A DNA stretch of 64,000 bases from RUG11237 sp045126515 (GTDB lineage Bacteria; Bacillota; Clostridia; Lachnospirales; Lachnospiraceae): assembly GCA_045126515.1 (NCBI GenBank), contig JBGVOM010000216.1, forward strand, positions 36,262 to 100,261, in the 5' to 3' direction. The notes beneath the pieces were generated by a model. The model saw only the letters and a list, made by a program, of their open reading frames with translations, had not been told where the DNA came from and searched no databases. This document shows positions 17,965 to 26,640 of this stretch, piece by piece. Each line of letters starts with the position of its first letter. Position 1 is the first letter of the stretch. The position numbers and the translations under genes were made by a program.

Positions 17965-19263
17965 TTCTATGCAAAACACAGTTCCACAGGGATTGTTGTC
18001 TTCAATCCATATTTTCCCCTTATGTGCAAGAATGATTTCTTTGGCAATGCAAAGTCCAAGGCCAAAATGCTCTTTTTCTGTGTGGGCATTATCAGAGCGG
18101 TAAAAACGTTCAAATACCAGCTTCTTTTCAGAATCAGCAATGCCGGGACCAGTATCTGCCACGGAGAAACAATATTTTGCGGCGGATGTTAAACCTAAGG
18201 AGAGAGTTACGGTGCCACCCCGTGGTGTGTAGGAAAGAGCATTATCCATAAGGATAGATAACACTTGCACCATTCGCTCCATGTCACAATAACAGTCAGA
18301 CAACAGTTCATCTGGCAGAGAAATTCTTAGGGAAATCTCTTTTCGTCTGGCAAGAGTTTCATACTTTTCATACACGTTTAATAGAATAAGATCTGGCTGA
18401 CAGTTGCCTGGCTGCAAATGAAAATGTTTAGAATCCGAATTGGCTAAAAGTAGCATATCGGAAATTAAATGTTGCATTCGTGCTCCTTCTTCTTCCATAA
18501 TTTTGGAAAAATGTATCTGTTCTTCTTTGCAATCTGTTTTTTTCATTGCCTCTAAAGCAGATAAAATTACTGTTAGAGGAGTACGAAGTTCATGAGAGGC
18601 AGAAGCCACAAATTGTGTTTGCTTTTTACGGTTCTCCTCTAGTGGAAGTAACATTTTTCCGGTAAAGAACCAGGAGAAGAACGAGAGAAGAATGACGCCA
18701 AGAATGTCAGCACCTAGAATGAAAAGACGCAGTGTCCAAATTTGATGTTTCTGGTGTGTCTGAGAGAGTAGTAATATAAAACTTAAGTCTCCGCCTGCTT
18801 TTGGAATAATTCCTGCAGACACATAGTAGCTTTCTTTACGGTTAAGTTTAAAGGAAAATTCTTCGTGCACCGGAAAAAGGCTGGAGGTACTCTGAAAAAT
18901 ATTAAGCTGGAATACGCTTTCTGCATGTTCCATTATTTTTTCTAACAACAGAGTTTCTTGTTGCTTTTTTTGCGGTGAAGTGGACGAATGGAGCTGTCGG
19001 TATAATAATTCCTGTCCATTGTCATATAAATAAATTTGAAAATTACCGGTATCACGCATTTGGTTTAACCACTGGTGAGATATGGCTGTTTCTCCCTGTA
19101 AATGGAGAATTACGGTATTTACTTCCTTTAAAAAAGAAGCATAACTGTTCCTCTTCATATTGCTTTCAGCAAAGAAAAGGCAGGTACAGGAAAGAGCAAT
19201 TAAAATAAAACCGGTGACAAAAATGCAGAATAAAGTCATTTTCTTATGTAAGTTACGAAACAT
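17959..19263 (-). CDS. Membrane sensor histidine kinase
   Basis: A 434-residue two-component kinase. It has a first membrane helix near residues 10-32, an extracellular sensor of about 150 residues, and a second helix (LFILGADILGVILLSFFSWFF). The catalytic core follows: H-box FVASASHELRTPLTVIL, N-box LMDNALSYTPRGG, G1 DTGPGI, F-box VFERFYRSD and G2 HFGLGLCIAKE. The ATG at 19263 has a GGGAGG site eight bases before it; a longer open frame upstream runs into the regulator gene and is not used. It is the partner of the regulator 20 bases upstream. Confidence 0.92.
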   Translation of the reverse strand: MFRNLHKKMTLFCIFVTGFILIALSCTCLFFAESNMKRNSYASFLKEVNTVILHLQGETAISHQWLNQMRDTGNFQIYLYDNGQELLYRQLHSSTSPQKKQQETLLLEKIMEHAESVFQLNIFQSTSSLFPVHEEFSFKLNRKESYYVSAGIIPKAGGDLSFILLLSQTHQKHQIWTLRLFILGADILGVILLSFFSWFFTGKMLLPLEENRKKQTQFVASASHELRTPLTVILSALEAMKKTDCKEEQIHFSKIMEEEGARMQHLISDMLLLANSDSKHFHLQPGNCQPDLILLNVYEKYETLARRKEISLRISLPDELLSDCYCDMERMVQVLSILMDNALSYTPRGGTVTLSLGLTSAAKYCFSVADTGPGIADSEKKLVFERFYRSDNAHTEKEHFGLGLCIAKEIILAHKGKIWIEDNNPCGTVFCIEL

Positions 19264-19283
19264 AAACTTTCCTCCCTGTGGAC

Positions 19284-19955
19284 TTAATCTTCTAACATGT
19301 ATCCGATGCCACGAATGGTTTTTAGATTCAAACGGCTGCTTACATATTTTAAGCGTTTTCTTAAAAAGTGAATATAAGTATCTAAATTTCCTTCTTCCAC
19401 TTCGGCATCGGTACCCCATACTCTGGAAAGAATTACCATGCGTCGCAGGGAAGTTCCGGGATTTTGGAGAAATACTTCCAATAAACGTCCTTCTCGTCCG
19501 GAAAGCTGCAATGTATTTCCGGGACCTTTTAATTCTCTTAATCCTGTATCATAAGTCACATCGCCGAAAGTAAGCAGGTGGTCATCGCTGTAGCTTCCGT
19601 TCCTCCTGCCAATAGAGCGAATCCGTGCGGATAATTCCTCAAAAGAAAACGGCTTTACAATATAATCGTCTGCACCGGTGTCCAGTCCTTCAATGCGGTC
19701 ATAAAGTTCCCCTAAGGCAGTGAGTATGATGACTGGTGTCATGATTCCATGTTCTCTGGCTTTTCGCAAGACCAGAAGTCCATTCATGGTAGGAAGCATA
19801 CGGTCTAAGAGTACAAGGTCATGGGCATCCTGCAAAAATAAATCCAGTCCGTCCCTGCCATCGTGGCAGACCTCAACGCTGTGATGCTCCTTTTCTAATT
19901 GAAAGGAAAGAGTGTCACAGAGATTTTTGTCATCTTCTATAAGTAGGATTTTCAT
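19284..19955 (-). CDS. OmpR-family response regulator
   Basis: A 223-residue regulator. The receiver domain starts MKILLIEDDKN, has the phospho-accepting Asp in LVLLDRMLP and Lys in YIVKPFSFEE. The C-terminal winged helix ends RKRLKYVSSRLNLKTIRGIGYML. The ATG at 19955 follows a GGAGG. It is cotranscribed with the kinase and divergent from the transporter operon at 20134. The shared 178-base gap carries TTTAAAG direct repeats that are good candidate binding sites for it. Confidence 0.93.
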   Translation of the reverse strand: MKILLIEDDKNLCDTLSFQLEKEHHSVEVCHDGRDGLDLFLQDAHDLVLLDRMLPTMNGLLVLRKAREHGIMTPVIILTALGELYDRIEGLDTGADDYIVKPFSFEELSARIRSIGRRNGSYSDDHLLTFGDVTYDTGLRELKGPGNTLQLSGREGRLLEVFLQNPGTSLRRMVILSRVWGTDAEVEEGNLDTYIHFLRKRLKYVSSRLNLKTIRGIGYMLED

Positions 19956-20039
19956 GTGAAACCTCCTGATTTTGTTTTTCTTGTTGTATAACATAGTATA
20001 GCATAGAATTCTTAAAACAATCTTTAAAATAACAAGAAA

Positions 20040-20085
20040 ATTAAAGCTGATTTTAAAGAAAGTTTAAAGAAAAATCTGTTAGACT
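20040..20085 (+). promoter_or_regulatory. Candidate response-regulator boxes and promoter
   Basis: Three heptamers ATTAAAG (20040), TTTAAAG (20052) and TTTAAAG (20063) are spaced 12 and 11 bases apart, one helical turn each. They sit about 10 bases upstream of a -10-like TAGACT (20080-20085). No good -35 box is present. This is the layout of a promoter activated by an OmpR/PhoB-type regulator bound in tandem. Confidence 0.55.
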
Positions 20086-20133
20086 AAATTACGTTGAAGC
20101 AAGGAAAAACGAAAAAAGGAAGGAAATGACATA

Positions 20134-22491
20134 ATGAAAAAATGCAGTAAATTTATATCAATGATATTGACGACTGCCTTAATGTTTGGGCTGGTGGCAT
20201 GCGGAAATTCAGAAAATGGAGCTGATACGAAAAAGGATGTTGCTCAGAATACGGAAAACACAGAGGCAGTAAAAGGAAGATTTATAGAATCCCAGGTAAC
20301 CCTTCCGGATGGTGTAAATGAAATCCGGGCAGCGGCAAAATTGGCAGACGGAAGTTTGGAACTGGTGGGAAACATAGGTCAGACAGGTACAGATTGTTTG
20401 TTAACATCTACAGATGAAGGAGAAAACTGGCAGGTGAAAGAACTGGAATCTTTAAAGTATTCTTATATATCTAATGTGGCAATCAGAAATGACGGGACAG
20501 TGGCTTATGTGGGATATTTTGAAGAAGATGGTCAAAGTGAATCGTCTGATTTGAATAATAAGGAAAGCTTAAAACTGGTTTCTAAGAAAGGGGAAGTACA
20601 AGATATTGATTTTACACTTCCCCAAAACAAGGAATCTATAGGAGAAGGTAACGTGGAATTCCAGATGGCTTCAGGTGAAGACGAGCAAATGACTGCCATA
20701 GATAACCTTGTATCTCAGACAGCCTTTGACGAAGAGGGAAACTTGATTTTACAGGATTTGTATTCTACATTTTATAAACTGGATACAGAGACCGGAGAAT
20801 TAAGTGAAATATATGTGCCAAAAGAAGAAATGATTTCTTATTTCGGAATGGCGGGAAGCAGAGTGTATGCGGTATCGGATAATGGAATGAAAATTTTTTC
20901 CGGTGACGATGGAAGTGAGGCGGCTACAGACTCCGTTTTAGATGAAGTGGCAAAGAAATATGTGGAAGGTTCATCCACACCGGGATATCTGCCTATGATT
21001 ATGACAAAAGGAATGGAAGAAAATAGTCTTGTATATGCTAATCATCAGGGGGTATTTTATCATCTGGAAAATGGAAGTGTTAGTGAGCAGTTAATCAACG
21101 GGGAACTTTGCTCTTTGAGTGATACCAGTTTAGCACTGGCAGGAATTGTAATGATAAATGAGAAAAGTTACTTGATTTCAGCTATGGATTCTATGGGAAA
21201 TCCGAAAGTTTTAAAATATGTATATGATGAAAAGGCTTCTTCTGTTCCGGAAAAACAGTTGAAAGTATATGCCTTAGAGGATTCTAATCTTTTACGTCAG
21301 GCAGTAGCTAATTTTCAGACAACGCATCAGGATACTTTTGTAAAAGTGGAAATCGGAATCAGCGAAGAAAATGGAGTTACAGCAGAAGATGCACTTCGCA
21401 CCTTAAATACAGATATTCTAGCAGGAAAAGGACCGGATATTCTTATTTTAGATGGTATGCCAGTGGAGAGTTATATAGAGAAAGGGATTTTGGCAGATAT
21501 CAAGGGATTGATAGATGAAATAGATATTTCTGACGGAATGTTTTCTAACATTAAGAAGTGTTACGAAAGGGATGGAAGTATTTACTGTATGCCTTGCCGT
21601 TTTAAAATTCCGGTAATTTCGGGAAGTAAAGAGGCAGTAGAAACAGGCAGTGCAGAAGAATTGTTAAATTATGGAAAAGGTTTGAAAGAAGAAGGAAAAG
21701 CAGTATTTTCAGTTGGTGGAACCAACGGTATCCTGGGAGAACTCTTTCAGGTGGAATCTGCAGAATGGATTGGAAATGAAGGAGTGATAGAGCAAAGTAA
21801 GCTGGAAAGCTATCTAAAGACAGCAAAAGAAATGTATGATTTAGACAGCGACATTCAGAACAGACAGAGCGAGGGAAGGTATGCATATACTGGGTTTAAC
21901 GGCTATAATCTGGGAAGCATTTCTTCCATGGAAAGATTGATAAAAGAATGTCAGATTTCATATGGAACACTGTCAAATTTATACGAGCTAAAAGACTTGC
22001 TTTCCATTGAAAAGCAGCTAGGGGGAACTTATGACATATTCCGTAAACAGGAAATAAAAGGTTTTGTTCCATATCTGATGGCGGGTATTGTCAGTGGAAA
22101 AGAAGAGGAGAAGGATGTACAGGAGTTTATTAAGGTCTTGTTTAGTAAAGAATGTGGTTTGCAGTCAGAATCAGGATTTCCGGTAAATAAGGCTGCTTAT
22201 CAAGAGTTATGTGAGAAGGAAATAGAATCAGGAGAAAACAAAGAGAATACATCTGTGGCTATGTGTACCGAAGATGGCACGATGATATCCTATGAGCATA
22301 CACCACTTACTAAGGAAGAAATTAATGGACTGACGGAAAAAATAGAAAGCATGGAAAAACCAATCATTACAGACAGAATTATTCAAGAGTTGGTAATGGA
22401 GGAAGGAAGTAAATATCTGACAGGCGACCAGTCTTTCGAAGATACAAGTGCCGCGATTATGCAGAAAGTAAAATTATATCTTTCAGAATAA
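20134..22491 (+). CDS. Solute-binding lipoprotein with propeller-like N-terminal region
   Basis: A 785-residue lipoprotein. The lipobox GLVAC puts the acylated Cys at residue 23. Residues about 45-380 are unlike a binding protein and resemble a beta-propeller: STDEGENWQ is an Asp-box-type motif, followed by strand-rich segments such as NDGTVAYVGYF and DEEGNLILQDLYSTFYKLD. From about residue 385 (KQLKVYALED) the sequence turns into a family-1 extracellular solute-binding protein (ADILAGKGPDILILDGMPVESYIEKGILADIKGL-type pattern, then YCMPCRF). It heads an operon with two permeases. The substrate is unknown, probably an oligosaccharide or a cell-surface compound. The domain fusion is unusual. 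Confidence 0.75.
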   Translation: MKKCSKFISMILTTALMFGLVACGNSENGADTKKDVAQNTENTEAVKGRFIESQVTLPDGVNEIRAAAKLADGSLELVGNIGQTGTDCLLTSTDEGENWQVKELESLKYSYISNVAIRNDGTVAYVGYFEEDGQSESSDLNNKESLKLVSKKGEVQDIDFTLPQNKESIGEGNVEFQMASGEDEQMTAIDNLVSQTAFDEEGNLILQDLYSTFYKLDTETGELSEIYVPKEEMISYFGMAGSRVYAVSDNGMKIFSGDDGSEAATDSVLDEVAKKYVEGSSTPGYLPMIMTKGMEENSLVYANHQGVFYHLENGSVSEQLINGELCSLSDTSLALAGIVMINEKSYLISAMDSMGNPKVLKYVYDEKASSVPEKQLKVYALEDSNLLRQAVANFQTTHQDTFVKVEIGISEENGVTAEDALRTLNTDILAGKGPDILILDGMPVESYIEKGILADIKGLIDEIDISDGMFSNIKKCYERDGSIYCMPCRFKIPVISGSKEAVETGSAEELLNYGKGLKEEGKAVFSVGGTNGILGELFQVESAEWIGNEGVIEQSKLESYLKTAKEMYDLDSDIQNRQSEGRYAYTGFNGYNLGSISSMERLIKECQISYGTLSNLYELKDLLSIEKQLGGTYDIFRKQEIKGFVPYLMAGIVSGKEEEKDVQEFIKVLFSKECGLQSESGFPVNKAAYQELCEKEIESGENKENTSVAMCTEDGTMISYEHTPLTKEEINGLTEKIESMEKPIITDRIIQELVMEEGSKYLTGDQSFEDTSAAIMQKVKLYLSE

Positions 22492-22500
22492 GGTAAGGTT

Positions 22501-23331
22501 ATGAAATCAAAAAAGGGAATTTTGTTTGTAATACCGGGATTAGCAGGAGTTATCCTATTTTATCTTCTGCCTTTCCTGGATGTGGCAGTACGCTCCTTTC
22601 GGCGAATAAATGGAGAATTCTGTGGTTTTGATAATTATCGGCAGGTAATCGAAAATAAAGCCTTCGGACTGGCGGTAGGAAATACGGTTCATTTTGTACT
22701 GGTTTGTCTGCCATTGCTTTTAGGATTGTCCTTGGTGGTAGCTGCAATGCTGCAAAGAGGGGGAAATGGAGCAAAGTTTTGTAAAAGCGGTTATCTCATA
22801 CCTCTTGCAGTTCCTGCCGCCGGGATTGTGCTGCTGTGGAAATTAGTCTTTGACAGTCATGGCATGTTAAATCATTTATTGAGTTTATTAGGAAAAAATA
22901 CGGTGGACTTTATGAACACCAACGCTGCTTTTTATGTACTGGTGTTTAGTTATATTTGGAAAAATCTTGGCTATACAGTGGTGCTGTGGAGTGCAGGGCT
23001 TTCCGCCATTCCGGAAAGTATTTATGAGGCAGCAGCGGTGGATGGTGCTGGAAAGTTCCGAACTTTTGTAAGAATTACACTGCCCAATTTAAAGCAAAGT
23101 GCATTTACTATTGTAGTAATTTCTTTTTTAAACTCTTTTAAGGTGTTTCGGGAGGCATATCTGGTGGCGGGAAGTTATCCCCAGGAAAGCATTTACATGT
23201 TACAGCATTTGTTTAATAACTGGTTTCGGGAGTTGTCCACAGATAAAATGGCAGCGGCGGCGGTGTTTCTATTTCTTGTAATTTTGTTGTTTGTGTGCAT
23301 ATTGCAGCACAGTTGGGAGGAAGAACGTTGA
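22501..23331 (+). CDS. ABC importer permease, MalF-type
   Basis: A 276-residue membrane protein with six predicted helices and the EAA loop YEAAAVDGAGKFRTFVRITLPNL that contacts the ATPase. This is the first permease of a sugar-type (CUT1) importer. It starts nine bases after the binding-protein gene, and its stop overlaps the next start. No ATPase is encoded in the operon, so a shared MsmX-type ATPase from elsewhere must be presumed. Confidence 0.9.
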   Translation: MKSKKGILFVIPGLAGVILFYLLPFLDVAVRSFRRINGEFCGFDNYRQVIENKAFGLAVGNTVHFVLVCLPLLLGLSLVVAAMLQRGGNGAKFCKSGYLIPLAVPAAGIVLLWKLVFDSHGMLNHLLSLLGKNTVDFMNTNAAFYVLVFSYIWKNLGYTVVLWSAGLSAIPESIYEAAAVDGAGKFRTFVRITLPNLKQSAFTIVVISFLNSFKVFREAYLVAGSYPQESIYMLQHLFNNWFRELSTDKMAAAAVFLFLVILLFVCILQHSWEEER

Positions 23332-24182
23332 AATCTGTTGCATATATGAGAAAAATTATCAAAATAATTTTGTTGGGGATTTGTGTTGGGATAACTGTCA
23401 GTCCGTTGTTATTTCTATTATCAGGTTCTTTTATGGGTCAGTTAGAACTATCGGAATTGATTGCCCCGGTCACAAAAGGGACAGAGGGTATGGCGGGCTG
23501 GCGGTTGATTCCCAAATATCCTACACTACAGAATATTATAGAACTTTTGATGGATTCACCGGAATTTTACCAGATGTTTTGGAATTCTGTAAAAATAACC
23601 GTAATTATTCTGGCAGGGCAGCTTGTCTTTGGCATGCCTTCTGCCTGGGGACTGGCAAGATACGAATTTTTAGGGAAGAAACAGATTTATTTTCTGTATA
23701 TTATTTTGATGATGCTTCCCTTTCAGGTGACCATGCTTTCTGAATATCTGGTGCTTGACAAATTTCATCTGCTGAATACTCACGCTTCCGTTTACCTGCC
23801 TGGAATTTTTTCAACATTTTCTGTGTTTTTAATGTATCGTTTTTTTGCAAGCATTCCGGAGGAAGTATTAGAAGCGGCAAGGATAGATGGTGCCGGTGAG
23901 TGGCAGGTGTTTTGTTATGTGGGAATACCTTTAGGGCATGCAGGAATTATAAGTGCCATAGTGCTGCAGTTTTTAGAATGTTGGAATCAGATAGAACGTC
24001 CTATAACCTTTTTAAAAACAAAAGGATTGTGGCCATTGGCATTATATTTGCCGGAGATTAGCATGGAAAAGGCAGGATTTGCTATGTGTGCAGCACTAGT
24101 GTCATTGCTGCCGGCATTGTTTGTGTTTCTTTATGGTCAGGACTATTTAGAGCAGGGAATAACGGCAACGGTGCAAAAGTAA
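23328..24182 (+). CDS. ABC importer permease, MalG-type
   Basis: A 284-residue permease with six helices and the EAA loop LEAARIDGAGEWQVFCYVGIPLG. The TTG at 23328 is chosen as start: GGGAGG lies seven bases before it and it overlaps the upstream TGA, giving a tightly coupled pair. An internal ATG at 23346 has no ribosome site. It is the second half of the sugar-type importer. Confidence 0.88.
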   Translation: MKSVAYMRKIIKIILLGICVGITVSPLLFLLSGSFMGQLELSELIAPVTKGTEGMAGWRLIPKYPTLQNIIELLMDSPEFYQMFWNSVKITVIILAGQLVFGMPSAWGLARYEFLGKKQIYFLYIILMMLPFQVTMLSEYLVLDKFHLLNTHASVYLPGIFSTFSVFLMYRFFASIPEEVLEAARIDGAGEWQVFCYVGIPLGHAGIISAIVLQFLECWNQIERPITFLKTKGLWPLALYLPEISMEKAGFAMCAALVSLLPALFVFLYGQDYLEQGITATVQK

Positions 24183-24228
24183 CAGTTGTTTTTTTAGGTC
24201 CGGTAATAAAAAAGGAAAGAGATGACTT

Positions 24229-25668
24229 ATGAAAAAAATTGCATTAAAAGGTTTAAGCGTGATTCTCATTATTATGTTTCTCTGTACAGTTATATCCAGA
24301 GCGGCAGATTCTCTTACTGTGGCGAAGGTTACTGTGGAAACGGCAAGTGCAAAAAAGATTGAGCATATGGTAGAAGCAGAAGGAACAGTGGAAAAGAATC
24401 AGGAACTTGCGGTAGTGACGGAGGAAAATCTGCTGGTAAAAGCAGTGTATGTCAGTGAAGGTGAGAAGGTAGAAGAAAATGAAGTGTTAGCCCAGGTGGA
24501 TTTATCCCAGTTAGAGGAAGTAATGCAGGGAATCCGAAATGAAATCAAAACTTTACAGCTGCAAAACACTCAGGCAAAGAAAACAGTGGATAATGCACAA
24601 AAGAGTAAAGAGATAACACAAAAAAGGGCAAGTGAGGATTACAACAAGGCAGTGCAGGAAAATACGGCTGCTGTGCAAAAAGCACAAAAAGAATTGCAGG
24701 AGGCAAAGGAAGCCCTGAGCACCTACGAAGAATCACAAAAAAATACAATTGATAAAAGTCTTGGTGCGGAGAAAAGTGCGGAGGACTTGCAAAAGAATGC
24801 GGAGCTATCAAAAGATACACAGGAAGCCGCTTCTGACGGTACAGATTCTCAGAACTCAGAAAATCAGCAAACCCAGCTGCAAAGTCTGCAGGCAGAGGTA
24901 AAGCGTGCGCAGGAGACATACAGTACAGCTGTAGCAGCTTATCAACAGGCAGTTGGGGAATCAGAAAGACAGATGGAGGATGCAGATAACACTTTCGTTT
25001 CCGAAGATGCATCTGTTGAAATTAACGAGATTACAATAGAAGAAAAGCAGAAAAAACTGGAGAAACTGCAAAAAGTAAAACAGGCAGAAGGAAATATTCT
25101 GTCACCTGTTTCCGGAGTGGTTATCCAGAGTTTTCTTTCCGTTGGACAGAAAACCAGCGATACGGCAGCGTTTACTCTGGCAGACATTAGTTCCGGTATG
25201 CGGTTTGTGGCAGAAATCAATAAGGAAGATAAAAAATATGTGCAGGCAGGGGATGCGGTTACTTTGAAAGTAACAGGAGGTACTGTGTCTGACTTAAAAG
25301 TTGAAACTATAGAAAAGAAGGAGGGCAGCGAAAACTTTGTTGCAACAGTGCTTTTGCCGCCGGATAAGTTATCTATTGGTGACAGTGCAACGATGAGTAT
25401 TGTGAAGCAATCAGAGTTATATGGGACAGCGGTGCCGTACAGTGCAGTCCATAGTAAAGACGATAAGGATTATGTGTATGTGGCAGAACAGGAAGAAACT
25501 ATATTAGGAAAAGAATATGTTGTAAGAGCCGTTGAGGTGGAGATTATGGATAAAAATGACAAATATGCTGCATTGTCGGAACAGGCAGTTGATATGGAAG
25601 CAAATATTATTACAGAGTCGGATCGTTACATTGAGGCAGGCAGCCGGGTGCGCCTGCAAAATCCGTGA
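24229..25668 (+). CDS. HlyD/MacA-like membrane-fusion protein
   Basis: A 479-residue protein with one N-terminal membrane helix (residues 8-27). A split lipoyl/barrel-sandwich domain follows (VEAEGTVEKNQELAVVTEE, then VSEGEKVEENEVLAQVDLSQLEE). Next is a long Gln/Lys/Glu-rich coiled coil (about 90-280) and then the second lipoyl half (NILSPVSGVVIQSFLSVGQKTSD) and barrel domains. Such adaptors normally work with MacB-type or other exporters. Here it sits in the same operon as importer-type permeases, 46 bases after the second permease and overlapping the next gene. Confidence 0.85.
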   Translation: MKKIALKGLSVILIIMFLCTVISRAADSLTVAKVTVETASAKKIEHMVEAEGTVEKNQELAVVTEENLLVKAVYVSEGEKVEENEVLAQVDLSQLEEVMQGIRNEIKTLQLQNTQAKKTVDNAQKSKEITQKRASEDYNKAVQENTAAVQKAQKELQEAKEALSTYEESQKNTIDKSLGAEKSAEDLQKNAELSKDTQEAASDGTDSQNSENQQTQLQSLQAEVKRAQETYSTAVAAYQQAVGESERQMEDADNTFVSEDASVEINEITIEEKQKKLEKLQKVKQAEGNILSPVSGVVIQSFLSVGQKTSDTAAFTLADISSGMRFVAEINKEDKKYVQAGDAVTLKVTGGTVSDLKVETIEKKEGSENFVATVLLPPDKLSIGDSATMSIVKQSELYGTAVPYSAVHSKDDKDYVYVAEQEETILGKEYVVRAVEVEIMDKNDKYAALSEQAVDMEANIITESDRYIEAGSRVRLQNP

Positions 25669-26537
25669 GTAAATACATCAGATACATCGGTGGCGTGGTG
25701 TGTCTGCTATGTATTTTATGTCTGGTAATTGTTGGAATGGCTCTCTGGCAGGGAAGCAGTTTTTACGAAAATAACATTACCATGATAAATTTGAATGGAG
25801 TGTATGAAGACACGATATGCAATGGTATGGATAAGAAGCAGGAATTACTGGAGCAGGAAAAACGTATGAGTTATACTTTCTGGGGTGAAAAAAGAGGTAT
25901 TTCAATCAGTAACAGAGAAAATTTGCGACAGGCAAATGTGAATGTTTTAACAATTAGAGGCTCCTCAGAGTATCTGATTCCCTGGGGAAAGATATTACAG
26001 AAGGATGATAGAAAGGGATGTCTGATAGGTAGAAAAACAGCGGAACAGCTTTTCGGAACTCATCATGCAGAAAATTTGTATATACAATATGAAAATGAGA
26101 TATTTCAGGTGCGAGGAATTGTCAATGAACCGGAAGATATTTTAGTGATTCAAAAGCAAAGGAACACAGATGCAGTCTTAAATCGTATCACCATCAAAAA
26201 GCAGTCCGGAAGAACGGTGCTGGAAACTGTGCAGGATTTTAAAACAAGATATGGTGTGGAGGGAGAAGTCTTACGGTTTGATTTCTACCGGGGATTTTCC
26301 TGGATTCTGGAAATGATTCCTGGAAAATGGTCAGACTTCTCAAGTTGGAAGCAGAATATTACATCTACGAAAAATAAGTGGGAATTAGTAGAAAGCGTAG
26401 AGAAAAGCAGTTTAGAAGTGATGGTGTTGAAGCAGAGTAAAAGGGCGGTAGGTTGTTTTGGTGTGGCTTGTGTTTTGGTGATAGCATTATTACTACTTAT
26501 CAGCGTAAAAGCCTATCTGATGAATTTTCTCAATTAG
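25665..26537 (+). CDS. MacB-like membrane protein, partial exporter permease architecture
   Basis: A 290-residue protein with a helix at residues 10-30, a large extracytoplasmic domain of about 220 residues (GRKTAEQLFG, then YENEIFQVRGIVNEPEDILVIQ resembles the MacB periplasmic domain), and a second helix near the C-terminus (VACVLVIALLLLISVKAYL). A true FtsX/MacB permease has four helices; this one has only two. The GTG start overlaps the stop of the HlyD-like gene. It may form a complex with that adaptor. No transport function can be claimed. Confidence 0.6.
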   Translation: MSKYIRYIGGVVCLLCILCLVIVGMALWQGSSFYENNITMINLNGVYEDTICNGMDKKQELLEQEKRMSYTFWGEKRGISISNRENLRQANVNVLTIRGSSEYLIPWGKILQKDDRKGCLIGRKTAEQLFGTHHAENLYIQYENEIFQVRGIVNEPEDILVIQKQRNTDAVLNRITIKKQSGRTVLETVQDFKTRYGVEGEVLRFDFYRGFSWILEMIPGKWSDFSSWKQNITSTKNKWELVESVEKSSLEVMVLKQSKRAVGCFGVACVLVIALLLLISVKAYLMNFLN

Positions 26538-26542
26538 AAAAA

Positions 26543-26571
26543 TTGACAATTTTTTCCTAGAATGCTACACT
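26543..26571 (+). promoter_or_regulatory. Sigma-A promoter for the Tp47-like gene
   Basis: TTGACA (26543-26548), a 17-base spacer and TACACT (26566-26571). It starts just six bases after the MacB-like gene ends, so the next gene is independently transcribed. Confidence 0.75.
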
Positions 26572-26577
26572 ACCTAA

Positions 26578-26600
26578 AGGTAGTCGCGACTAACTAATGG
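26578..26600 (+). promoter_or_regulatory. Operator-like site over the transcription start
   Basis: The perfect 12-base palindrome TAGTCGCGACTA (26581-26592) overlaps a second dyad ACTACC/GGTAGT (26569-26584). It continues into ACTAACTAATGG, which is shared with the feoA promoter region at 34684. The position, at about +1 to +20, suits a repressor. Confidence 0.55.
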
Positions 26601-26640
26601 AAGAAAGAACAAACATTTTTGATAACTAGAAAGGATAAGA

